Positions 14,001 to 24,226 of a stretch of 64,000 bases of DNA are shown one piece after another. This DNA comes from Pollenia angustigena (lineage: Eukaryota > Arthropoda > Insecta > Diptera > Polleniidae). The stretch covers positions 173,735,253-173,799,252 of the forward strand of contig OV884060.1 of assembly GCA_930367215.1 (NCBI GenBank), read 5' to 3'. The first letter of the stretch is position 1. Every line of letters begins with the position of its first letter. A program made the position numbers and the translations under genes. The notes beneath the pieces are model-generated. The model worked only from the letters and a program-made list of their open reading frames with translations. It had not been told where the DNA came from and made no database searches.

Positions 14001-15325
14001 GGTTTGGACACAGTGGCCATATCCCTCACACAGCACTTTCAAGAGAATTTCACTCTAAGTCAAATTTTCAAAAATGTATAAAAATTTTCACAAATACAAT
14101 TTGGATAAAGTGCTTATAGGTTATTGTAGCTTATAGGTTATTGTAGCCCTGTCCATAGTCTTCATTTTCCATTAGGTTTGGTTCCCTGCGATCGAAGGGT
14201 TTGGAGACAGTGGCCATATCCCTCACACAGCACTTTCAAGAGAATTTCACTCTAAGTCAAATTTTCAAAAATGTATAAAAATTTTCACAAATACAATTTG
14301 GATAAAGTGCTTATAGGTTATTGTAGCCCTGTCCATAGTCTTCATTCTCTATTAGGTGTGATTCCCTGCGATCGAAGGGTTTGGACACAGTGGCCATATC
14401 CCTCACACAGCACTTTCAAGAGAATTTCACTCTAAGTCAAATTTTCAAAAATGTATAAAAATTTTCACAAATACAATTTGGATAAAGTGCTTATAGGTTA
14501 TTGTAGCTTATAGTTTATTGTAGCCCTGTTCATAGTCTTCATTTTCCATTAGGTTTGATTCCCTGCGATCGAAGGGTTTGGACACAGTGGCCATATCCCT
14601 CACACAGCACTTTCAAGAGAATTTCACTCTAAGTCAAATTTTCAAAAATGTATAAAAATTTTCACAAATACAATTTGGATAAAGTGCTTATAGGTTATTG
14701 TAGCCCTGTCCATAGTCTTAATTTTCCATTAGGTTTAATTCCCTGCGATCGAAGGGTTTGGACACAGTGGCCATATCCCTCACACAGCACTTTCAAGAGA
14801 ATTTCACTCTAAGTTAAATTTTCAAAAATTTATAAAAATTTTCACAAATACAATTTGTATAAAGTGCTTAAAGGTTATTGTAGCCCTGTCCATAGTCTTT
14901 ATTTTCCATTCGGTTTGATTCCCTGCGATCGAAGGGTTTGGACACAGTGGCCATATCCCTCACACAGCACTTTCAAGAGAATTTCACTATAAGTCAAATT
15001 TTCAAAAATTTATTAAAATTTTCACAAATACAATTTGGATAAAGTGCTTATAGGTTATTGTAGCCCTGTCCATAGTCTTCATTCTATTAGGCTTGATTCC
15101 CTGAGATCGAAGGGTTTGGACACAGTGGCCATATCCCTCACACAGCACTTTCAAGAGAATTTCACTCTAAGTCAAATTTTAAAAAATGTATACAAATTTT
15201 CACAAATACAATTTGGATAAAGTGCTTATAGGTTATTGTAGCCCTGTCCATAGTCTTCATTTTCCATTAGGTTTGATTCCCTGAGATCGAAGGGTTTGGA
15301 CACAGTGGCCATATCCCTCACACAG

Positions 15326-15370
15326 CACTTTCATGAAAATTTGACTTAGAGTGAAATTCTCATGAAAGTG
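15326..15370. other. Orientation-switch junction of the satellite (hairpin-like)
   Basis: Forward monomer sequence runs to CACTTTCA ending at 15333 and continues directly as the reverse-complement monomer from 15334 (TGAAAATTTGACTTAG). CACTTTCATGA (15326-15336) is the exact inverted complement of TCATGAAAGTG (15360-15370), leaving a 23-nt loop. The inverted arms continue outward through ordinary monomer sequence for over 100 bp with only a few mismatches, then through the two arrays. Both arms carry CATGAAAG where almost every other monomer has CTTGAAAG, as if one arm had been copied from the other. An assembly artefact is possible and cannot be excluded from sequence alone. Confidence 0.85.
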
Positions 15371-18300
15371 CTGTGTGAGGGATATGGCCACTGTGTCCAA
15401 ACCCTTCGATCGAAGGGAATCAAACCTAATGGAAAATGAAGACTATGGACAGGGCTACAATAAACTATAAGCTACAATAACCTATAAGCACTTTATCCAA
15501 ATTGTATTTGTGAAAATTTTTATACATTTTTGAAAATTTGACTTAGAGTGAAATTCTCTTGAAAGTGCTGTGTGAGGGATATGGCCACTGTGTCCAAACC
15601 CTTCGATCGCAGGGAACCAAACCTAATGGAAAATGAAGACTATGGACAGGGCTACAATAATCAATAAGCACTTTATCCAAATTGTATTTGTGAAAATTTT
15701 TATACATTTTTGAAAATTTGACTTAGAGTGAAATTCTCTTGAAAGTGCTGTGGGAGGGATATGGCCACTGTGTCCAAACCCTTCGATCGCAGGGAATCAA
15801 ACCTAATGGAAAATGAAGACTATGGACAGGGCTACAATAACCTATAAGCTACAATAACCTATAAGCACTTTATCCAAATTGTATTTGTGAACATTTCTAT
15901 ATACATTTTTGAAAATTTGACTTAGAGTGACATTCTCTTGAAAGTGCTGTGTGAGGGATATGGCCACTGTGTCCAAACCCTTCGATCGCAGGGAATCAAA
16001 CCTAATGGAAAATGAAGACTATGGACAGGGCTACAATAACCTATAAGCACTTTATCCAAATTGTATTTGTGAAAATGTTTACACATTTTTGAAAATTTGA
16101 CTTAGAGTGAAATTCTCTTGAAAGTGCTGTTTGAGGGATATGGCCACTGTGTCCAAACCCTTCGATCGCAGGGAATCAAACCTAATGTAAAATGAAGACT
16201 ATGGACAGGGCTACAATAACCTATAAGCACTTTATCCAAATTGTATTTGTGAAAGTTTTTATACATTTTTGAAAATTTGACTTAGAGTTAAATTCTCTTG
16301 AAAGTGCTGTGTGAGGGATATGGCCACTGTGTCCAAACCCTTCGATCGCAGGGAACCAAACCTAATGGAAAATGAAGACTATGGACAGGGCTACAATAAC
16401 CTATAAGCACTTTATCCAAATTGTATTTCTGAAAATTTTTATACATTTTTGAAAATTTGACTTAGAGTGAAATTCTCTTGAAAGTGCTGTGTGAGGGATA
16501 TGGCCACTGTGTCCAAACCCTTCGATCGCAGGGAATCAAACCTAATGGAAAATGAAGACTATGAACAGGGCTACAATAACCTATAAGCACTTTATCCAAA
16601 TTGTATTTGTGAAAATTTTTATACATTTTTGAAAATTTGACTTAGAGTGAAATTCTCTTGAAAGTGCTGTGTGAGGGAAATGGCCACTGTGTCCAAACCC
16701 TTCGATCGCAGGGAATCAAACCTAATGAAAAATACAGACTATGGACAGGGCTACAATAACCTATAAGCTACAATAACCTATAAGCACTTTATCCAAATTG
16801 TATTTGTGAAAATTTTTATACATTTTTGAAAATTTGACTTAGAGTGAAATTCTCTTGAAAGTGCTGTGTGAGGGATATGGCCACTGTGTCCAAACCCTTC
16901 GATCGCAGGGAATCAAACCTAATGGAAAATGAAGACTATGGACAGGGCTACAATTACCTATAAGCACTTTATCCAAATTGTATTTGGGAAAATTTTTACA
17001 CATTTTTGAAAATTTGACTTAGAGTGAAATTCTCTTGAAAGTGCTGTGTGAAGTATAGGGCCACTGTGTCCAAACCCTTCGATCGCAGGGAACCAAACCT
17101 AATGGAAAATGAAGACTATGGACAGGGCTACAATAACCTATAAGCACTTTAACCAAATTGTATTTGTGAAAATTTTTATACATTTTTGAAAATTTGACTT
17201 AGAGTGAAATTCTCTTGAAAGTGCTGTGTGAGGGATATGGCCACTGTGTCCAAACCCTTCGATCGCAGGGAATCAAACCTAATGGAAAATGAAGACTATG
17301 GACAGGGCTACAATAACCTATAAGCTACAATAACCTATAAGCACTTTATCCAAATTGTATTTGTGAAAATTTTTATACATTTTTGAAAATTTGACTTAGA
17401 GTGAAATTCTCTTGAAAGTGCTGTGTGAGGGATATGGCCACTGTGTCCAAACCCTTCGATCGCAGGGAATCAAACCTAATGGAAAATGAAGACTATGGAC
17501 AGGGCTACAATAACCTATAAGCACTTTATCCAAATTGTATTTGTGAAAATTTTTATACATTTTTGAAAATTTGACTTAGAGTGAAATTCTCTTGAAAGTG
17601 CTGTGTGAGGGATATGGCCACTGTGTCCAAACCCTTCGATCGCAGGGAATCAAACCTAATGGAAAATGAAGACTATGGACAGGGCTACAATAACCTATAA
17701 GCTACAATAACCTATAAGCACTTTATCCAAATTGTATTTGTGAAAATTTTTATACATTTTTGAAAATTTGACTTAGAGTGAAATTCTCTTGAAAGTGCTG
17801 TGTGAGGGATATGGCCACTGTGTCCAAACCCTTCGATCGCAGGGAATCAAACCTAATGGAAAATGAAGACTATGGACAGGGCTACAATAACCTATAAGCA
17901 CTTTATCCAAATTGTATTTGTGAAAATTTTTACACATTTTTGAAAATTTGACTTAGAGTGAAATTCTCTTGAAAGTGCTGTGTGAGGGATATGGCCACTG
18001 TGTCCAAACCCTTCGATCGCAGGGAATCAAACCTAATGGAAAATGAAGACTATGGACAGGGCTACAATAACCTATAAGCACTTTATCCAAATTGTATTTG
18101 TGAAAATTTTTACACATTTTTGAAAATTTGACTTAGAGTGAAATTCTCTTGAAAGTGCTGTGTGAGGGATATGGCCACTGTGTCCAAACCCTTCGATCGC
18201 AGGGAACCAAACCTAATGGAAAATGAAGACTATGGACAGGGCTACAATAACCTATAAGCACTTTATCCAAATTGTATTTGTGAAAATTTTTATACATTTT

Positions 18301-20510
18301 TGAAAATTTGACTTAGAGTGAAATTCTCTTGAAAGTGCTGTGTGAGGGATATGGCCACTGTGTCCAAACCCTTCGATCGCAGGGAACCAAACCTAATGGA
18401 AAATGAAGACTATGGACAGGGCTACAATAACCTTTAAGCACTTTATCCAAATTGTATTTGTGAAAATTTTTACACATTTTTGAAAATTTGACTTAGAGTG
18501 AAATTCTCTTGAAAGTGCTGTGTGAGGGATATGGCCACTGTGTCCAAACCCTTCGATCGCAGGGAATCAAACCTAATGGAAAATGAAGACTATGGACAGG
18601 GCTACAATAACCTATAAGCTACAATAACCTATAAGCACTTTATCCAAATTGTATTTGTGAAAATTTTTATACATTTTTGAAAATTTGACTTAGAGTGAAA
18701 TTCTCTTGAAAGTGCTGTGTGAGGGATATGGCCACTGTGTCCAAACCCTTCGATCGCAGGGAATCAAACCTAATGGAAAATGAAGACTATGGACAGGGCT
18801 ACAATAACCTATAAGCACTTTATCCAAATTGTATTTGTGAAAATTTTTATACATTTTTGAAAATTTGACTTAGAGTGAAATTCTCTTGAAAGTGCTGTGT
18901 GAGGGATATGGCCAGTCCAAACCCTTCGATCGCAGGGAATCAAACCTAATGGAAAATGAAGACTATGGACAGGGCTACAATAACCTATAAGCACTTTATC
19001 CAAATTGTATTTGTGAAAATTTTTACACATTTTTGAAAATTTGACTTAGAGTGAAATTCTCTTGAAAGTGCTGTGTGAGGGATATGGCCACTGTGTCCAA
19101 ACCCTTCGATCGCAGGGAATCAAACCTAATGGAAAATGAAGACTATGGACAGGGCTACAATAACCTATAAGCACTTTATCCAAATTGTATTTGAGAAAAT
19201 TTTTACACATTTCTGAAAATTTGACTTAGAGTGAAATTCTCTTGAAAGTGCTGTGTGAGGGATATGGCCACTGTGTCCAAACCCTTCGATCGCAGGGAAT
19301 CAAACCTAATGGAAAATGAAGACTATGGACAGGGCTACAATAACCTATAAGCTACAATAACCTATAAGCACTTTATCCAAATTGTATTTGAGAAAATTTT
19401 TACACATTTTTGAAAATTTGACTTAGAGTGAAATTCTCTTGAAAGTGCTGTGTGAGGGATATGGCCACTGTGTCCAAACCCTTCGATCGCAGGGAATCAA
19501 ACCTAATGGAAAATGAAGACTTTGGACAGGGCTACAATAACCTATAAGCTACAATAACCTATAAGCACTTTATCCAAATTGTATTTGTGAAAATTTTTAT
19601 ACATTTTTGAAAATTTGACTTAGAGTGAAATTCTCTTGAAAGTGCTGTGTGAGGAATATGGCCACTGTGTCCAAACCCTTCGATCGCAGGGAATCAAACC
19701 TAATGGAAAATGAAGACTATGGACACTTTATCCAAATTGTATTTGTGAAAATTTTTACACATTTTTGAAAATTTGACTTAGAGTGAAATTCTCTTGAAAG
19801 TGCTGTGTGAGGGATATGGCCACTGTGTCCAAACCCTTCGATCGCAGGGAATCAAACCTAATGGAAAATGAAGACTATGGACAGGGCTACAATAACCTAT
19901 AAGCACTTTATCCAAATTGTATTTGTGAAAATTTTTACACATTTTTGAAAATTTGACTTAGAGTGAAATTCTCTTGAAAGTGCTGTGTGAGGGATATGGC
20001 CACTGTGTCCAAACCCTTCGATCGCAGGGAATCAAACCTAATGGAAAATGAAGACTATGGACAGGGCTACAATAACCTATAAGCACTTTATCCAAATTGT
20101 ATTTGTGAAAATTTTTATACATTTTTGAAAATTTGACTTAGAGTGAAATTCTCTTGAAAGTGCTGTGTGAGGGATATGGCCACTGTGTCCAAGCCCTTCG
20201 ATCGCAGGGAATCAAACCTAATGGAAAATGAAGACTATGGACAGGGCTACAATAACCTATAAGCTACAATAAACTATAAGCACTTTATCCAAATTGTATT
20301 TGTGAAAATTTTTACACATTTTTGAAAATTTGACTTAGAGTGAAATTCTCTTGAAAGTGCTGTGTGAGGGATATGGCCACTGTGTCCAAACCCTTCGATC
20401 GCAGGGCATCAAACCTAATGGAAAATGAAGACTATGGACAGGGCTACAATAACCTATAAGCTACAATAACCTATAAGCACTTTATCCAAATTGTATTTGT
20501 GAAAATTTTT
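15334..20510 (-). repeat. 180-bp satellite array, reverse-oriented block between the flip and insert copy 1
   Basis: The same satellite as the first 15 kb, reverse-complemented: each monomer reads CCACTGTGTCCAAACCC, TTCGATCGCAGGG, AATCAAACCTAATGG, GGCTACAATAACCTATAAGC, TTTATCCAAATTG, and onward. The first monomers after the switch are the most irregular: AATAATCAATAAGC near 15657, GTGGGAGGG near 15750, TTTCTATATACATT near 15893, and GAAGTATAGGG near 17050. One monomer at about 19725 lost 22 bp between GGACA and CTTTATCC. A C variant (TTTTTACACATT) typical of this block alternates with the T variant (TTTTTATACATT). Confidence 0.97.
15402..15417. promoter_or_regulatory. Perfect 16-bp palindrome derived from the monomer dyad
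   Basis: CCCTTCGATCGAAGGG is its own reverse complement. In ordinary monomers the same site is CCCTGCGATCGAAGGG, a dyad with one mismatched pair flanking the palindromic CGATCG core. The perfect form occurs in the first reverse monomer after the orientation switch. Whether any protein binds here is unknown. The dyad shape is seen directly; a binding role is inference. Confidence 0.5.
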
Positions 20511-21195
20511 AACAAAAAAACAAATTCCTAAATTAAACAAAAAAAATGTATTTGTTTTTTTTTTCCCCAAATGACTGAGAAAAAAAACGAACCGAATCGA
20601 ATATACAATAGCTTGCTTGATCTCATGGCAGAAATCCAGGATAAGGCAAAAAAACATTTCAATAATAGTCAAACAAAAAAAAACAATTAACGCCATCGTA
20701 TAGTAATTGAAATAGAAGTAAAAAAAAACAGAGAAAGGCAGATAGATAGATAAAGTTAATAGGATATCGTTTGAAACGACGAAGTTAAGTCGGTAACAGT
20801 GAAAGCTTAGCTCAACTAGCCATTCCTAAACTTAACCCATACAATATAAGAAAAAAAATTTTTACCTAAATGCACATACAGTTAAACGGTCTGGGCCTAG
20901 CTAAGAAAAAATCCAAACACCAGCATTTCCAAGAAAAACTAATATGAATAAGCGGTCAAACCTTTTAACAATATATAGAAGACGAATAAATAGTCTCAAG
21001 TTGGTTAACAGTACGTCCAAAGACATTACTGTTACAGTTCCCACCAAAGAGTATTTTATCGAAGACAAAAAGAAAAGAAGGGGGAAAAATAAGGAAAAAT
21101 AGAAAAAAATTAAAAACAGAAGAATGAAATTAGTTCAGGAGCCACACATACTATAAAAAATACATAAGTTGTTACATCGACCACCAAGTGTGTGG
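20511..21195 (-). mobile_element. Truncated LTR-retroelement internal/leader region (minus strand)
   Basis: Read on the minus strand, this follows the tRNA-lysine primer-binding site at 21196-21213 and would be the 5' untranslated leader of a retroelement. It is AT-rich with long A and T runs. No gag, protease, reverse transcriptase or integrase coding is seen, because satellite begins at 20510. An open frame of about 55 codons in the minus strand runs through poly-T stretches into satellite and looks accidental. The retroelement call rests on the primer-binding site alone; this could be unrelated AT-rich DNA. Confidence 0.45.
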
Positions 21196-21213
21196 GCCCC
21201 ACGTTGGGCGCCA
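21196..21213 (-). other. Retroelement primer-binding site matching tRNA-Lys 3' end
   Basis: The plus strand reads GCCCCACGTTGGGCGCCA, which matches, from memory, the 3' end of insect lysine tRNA including the CCA tail. The minus strand is therefore TGGCGCCCAACGTGGGGC, the type of primer-binding site used by gypsy-like LTR retroelements. The LTR should lie just to its right in plus coordinates. The identical site is in insert copy 2 at 24921-24938. Confidence 0.7.
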
Positions 21214-21925
21214 AAAATAATTATCTGTAGCATACAACCTAGAAGGGTTGCATAAAAAAAATGGAATAGGTTCAGCATTCGTCAGCCCATGCACGTATTA
21301 CTTCCGGCTGGGTCTCGTCGGCTAGTGGGATGGGTCTTGCAGGCTGTTCGAATTGAACAATTAACGTCGTTGCGTACAGAATCTTATTTTATTTGTACGT
21401 GCTACTTAAAAAGGGGTTTTCTCGAGAACCAATAGTGAAGCGAAAGAAACAATGGCATAATTGTGAATGAATTTGACATATTTAGTAGGTGCTGATCATT
21501 AAACCTATTTCCCCTCCCAACCGTGATCATGTATGTAAAAGCGATATCATAGTACCTGATCCCAATGATAATCACCCTATCCTAGCCTTCGCCTGAAATC
21601 AAAACAATGTGGTTTACCAATTCATTTTAATTTTATTACATAAATAATTCAAAATTTTCTCATAACTTAAGTTATTTAGCAAGTACAAATCCTATTTATT
21701 CTCAAAACCAAATGCCGGGAATATTCTTTTTACATATTTATTATTTAAACGTTACTTATTAATATTCTCTTAATACCCTATTTATGAAACAACCAAAAAT
21801 ATATTCGGTTTCCCCTCTTTTCTTCCAAAATCACTTCCGAAATGTGTGCGCGTAAGAAAAAAAAATCAGCCGAACAATAGTTAAGGGTGCATCCCGTTCG
21901 GATACCAAGGACGGATGTATGCATA
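21214..21925 (-). mobile_element. Candidate LTR sequence (partial, outer end undefined)
   Basis: This adjoins the primer-binding site on the side where the 5' LTR should be. On the minus strand it contains AATAAA (21393-21388), a possible R/U5 polyadenylation signal. LTR ends cannot be fixed: a TG..CA-type end could be TGT at 21226, with a 12-nt spacer to the primer-binding site, or the LTR could abut the site directly. The outer end is not recognisable and may lie further right than the MITE at 21926. With no second LTR in the window, length and family cannot be confirmed. Confidence 0.4.
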
Positions 21926-22151
21926 CACAGAAAAAAATTAACTTGATTATTACTTACGCAAATGCGTATTTAATCCGTTTTCACAAAACGAAAAGGGTAT
22001 TTACTTTTAAGCGGTTAATTACTTATTCCAAATTAGTACACTGATGTTAAAATTGCCTCTATGGCCACATGGGTAAGCTTTTACTTAAAGCTATTTGAAT
22101 TTACAAAAACAAACCTTGTTAAAACCTAAGTGCTTAGAATTTGTTTCTGTG
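21926..22151. mobile_element. 226-bp MITE with TA target duplication (insert copy 1)
   Basis: Termini are imperfect inverted repeats: left CACAGAAAAAAATT and right, reverse-complemented, CACAGAAACAAATT. The element is flanked by TA on both sides (21924-21925 and 22152-22153). There is no coding sequence. A TA duplication fits a Tc1/mariner-like or related transposase acting in trans; that assignment is inference. The interior has repeated TTACTT/TTAATTACTT-type words and a small dyad around GCTTTTACTTAAAGC. The copy in insert 2 (25650-25875) is in the same place, so this insertion predates the segmental duplication. Confidence 0.6.
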
Positions 22152-23896
22152 TACGCATACGTAAATGATATAATATAGTTAATTATATATATAATTTTAT
22201 GGTATTATATTTAACGTTGCTTTTAATTTTCATTAAATTTTGTCTACTTCAATAAAGGTAGTTATTTATGTACAAACTTTAACCACAACCCTCGTAGATT
22301 ACCTTTATGTTTTACACATGATCAGTAATCGATGGGGGTTTGGCAATTATTAAATTTTCAAAAAAAAAACAAGTGATAAAAAAAATTTAAATAAACTTAC
22401 GGTCATCAGGATCCCACGATGAAAGATCTTTCATGATGTGATACGTTGGTGATGAATAAGTTGTTGTTGTAATTGAGTCTAGAAAGCTGAAATTCGTTTT
22501 TGGTTCTTACTGTGTGACGTATGTCATCTTTTCAAATAGACAAATTTAAAAATTAAAATAACACTCTACTATTTTAAATTTTACGTTGGCATTTTCACTT
22601 GTTGATTTGGGTTTTGTTACACACGATATTTAGGCTGTATTTATTTCCCTAACCCGCACACACTTAAGAATTCAAAAATATTTGTTTTTTTTTATAATAC
22701 TAGTAAAAAATTAAAATTCTGATAAAAATTTGGTTACGATAAACATAACTTGATGAGTTTAGATCAATTTTACATGATTTTTTTTTCCCTTAGACACTTA
22801 GGTCATTAGGCAAATATTATTAAAATTTAAAGAAACTTTTAATTTTCACTTCGACTTTTTGAAAAAACTTTGTATACGATCTGTGATAACTTGTGATATA
22901 AAGGAACTGTGATATTAGGTTAATTAGTGATTCTAGTCCCGTACTTGTACAGGTGTTTTCTTTCTTTTATACACAATTTTAAATAATTTTGGCTTCCACG
23001 TCGTTTTTTTCCGTTTAAGTAAATATTTTCTTCCTTTTCGTATTAAAAAAAAAGTCACTTATTTAAAAATTTTGTAAATTCTCTTTCATCTGCCTTGCAT
23101 CAAACACACAAGGCAAGGCTAATATTTTCCAGCCGGGCAGATAATATGCACGCTAGACAAGGCAATGTAAGTACGTGTTTCTTGGTGCTTCAACAAGATT
23201 TGATGCCTTCCATAGATCCCGAGAATTTCTCCGTTGATGTCTAGCACCATTTAAACGGGAGATTGCCGAAAGATTCCCATACATTAACTCCGAACTTGGT
23301 GATAGAAAACAACCCAAAGCTAACGAATAAGGTCTTCTACAATGCGAAATATAAGAAAAACCATTAGAACCTGTAAAATCCATGTCACTTAGTATTACTT
23401 ACTCTACAATGAGGCTACCAAAAATTTTCCGCAATCGCTGGTCAAAGAATAAGTCCCAGTTTACTGTATATTTTGTACAGTTGGTGAACAACAAATTAGG
23501 ATGCACAAATTAATTTGGGGAGCAGAAGCTGCGATTCCTAACACTTTTCTTTTATGTTTCACCACTACACGTTTTAATATTACGCCGACCGTCCGATGCT
23601 ACAAAATGGTGTTCACAAAATAGCGTGCTGTTCTCGAAAATTCCATTTTTATACGATAAATTGTCTGATGCAATAATGGAAGGATACAGCTAATTCAGCG
23701 TATTAATTCCCTTGCACTTAACTTTTGACTGGAATGCAAATAGACCGCCTTTTATAAAACAGAGCTGCTTCACAAAGCACCTGTTTTTGCCCATATGTCA
23801 AAAGACAGAGGTGGTAAGTTTAGTAGAATACAGTTTGAGTTGCCAGACAATAATAATATGGTTTAACGCTAAAAACCCGCTACAAGCGCCCCTACA
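22152..23896. other. AT-rich unique sequence, no gene recognised
   Basis: A 1.7-kb stretch between the MITE and the satellite. It includes an AT-only run near 22170-22200 and a short inverted repeat, GCCTTG...CAAGGC (23092-23114). The least A/T-biased part (23153-23383, minus strand) holds a 76-codon open frame with no recognisable domain. In insert copy 2 that frame is broken by the 785-bp element. It may be part of the retroelement U3 region or ordinary genomic DNA trapped in the satellite. I see no tRNA, rRNA or convincing exon. Confidence 0.4.
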
Positions 23897-24226
23897 CACT
23901 GTGTCCAAACCCTTCGATCGCAGGGAATCAAACCTAATGGAAAATGAAGACTATGGACAGGGCTACAATAACCTATAAGCTACAATAAACTATAAGCACT
24001 TTATCCAAATTGTATTTGTGAAAATTTTTACACATTTTTGAAAATTTGACTTAGAGTGAAATTCTCTTGAAAGTGCTGTGTGAGGGATATGGCCACTGTG
24101 TCCAAACCCTTCGATCGCAGGGCATCAAACCTAATGGAAAATGAAGACTATGGACAGGGCTACAATAACCTATAAGCTACAATAACCTATAAGCACTTTA
24201 TCCAAATTGTATTTGTGAAAATTTTT
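23897..24226 (-). repeat. Satellite spacer between the two insert copies
   Basis: Only about 330 bp of reverse-oriented satellite separate the insert copies. Its right part, carrying CTACAATAAACTATAAGC and CAGGGCATCAAACC, matches the satellite just left of insert copy 1 (20264-20510) variant for variant. Its left part matches the satellite just right of insert copy 2. This is the expected product of an unequal exchange in satellite flanking a single insert. Confidence 0.92.

Larger units (their letters stand above)
1..15333 (+). repeat. 180-bp satellite array, forward-oriented block
   Basis: Head-to-tail monomers of 180 bp; successive monomers start at 1, 181, 361, 542, 739, 919 and 1099. 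Taken from TGCGATCGAAGGG, each monomer reads through TTTGGACACAGTGG, CATATCCCTCACACAGCA, an A/T-tract segment (AAATTTTCAAAAATGTAT and following), CTTATAGGTTATTGTAGC, and CATTTTCCATTAGG back to GATTCCC. Two length classes alternate: 180 bp and 197 bp. Neighbouring monomers differ by a few bases, while monomers several kilobases apart share diagnostic variants, which shows higher-order organisation. The block continues beyond the left edge of the window. No gene is present, and every open frame here is the satellite read in one frame. Confidence 0.98.
20511..23896. other. Non-satellite insert, copy 1 (about 3.4 kb)
   Basis: Satellite stops after GAAAATTTTTA and resumes at CACTGTGTCC. In the monomer these points are about 63 bp apart, so the insert replaces that part of one monomer and has no visible target duplication. 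The contents are a minus-strand LTR-retroelement fragment, a 226-bp MITE and AT-rich sequence without a recognisable gene. The same junctions, with the same private flanking variant (CAGGGCATCAAACC), are repeated 3716 bp downstream, so the insert and its satellite flanks were duplicated together. The two copies differ by roughly a dozen small changes apart from the 785-bp element in copy 2. Confidence 0.9.

Noticed and set aside
1..15333. CRISPR-like array
   Set aside because: Repeats are directly abutting 180/197-bp units with no unique spacers, and the context is clearly eukaryotic satellite.
15400..15420. CENP-B-box-like match around TTCGATCGCAGGG
   Set aside because: Only the TTCG part fits the known box; the required A at the centre and the terminal CGGG are absent or out of register.
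20454..20696. 80-codon minus-strand frame rich in hydrophobic residues (also 24187-24420)
   Set aside because: Hydrophobicity comes from poly-T tracts, the frame continues into satellite, and the two copies have different frames after small indels.
23153..23383. 76-codon minus-strand open frame in insert copy 1
   Set aside because: No recognisable domain, the composition is not clearly coding, and the duplicate in copy 2 is broken by the 785-bp element at 27004. It could be a fragment of an exon or retroelement, but there is no positive evidence.
23712..23978. 88-codon open frame crossing from insert into satellite (also 28222-28488)
   Set aside because: The last third is satellite read in frame; the open frame is created by the junction.
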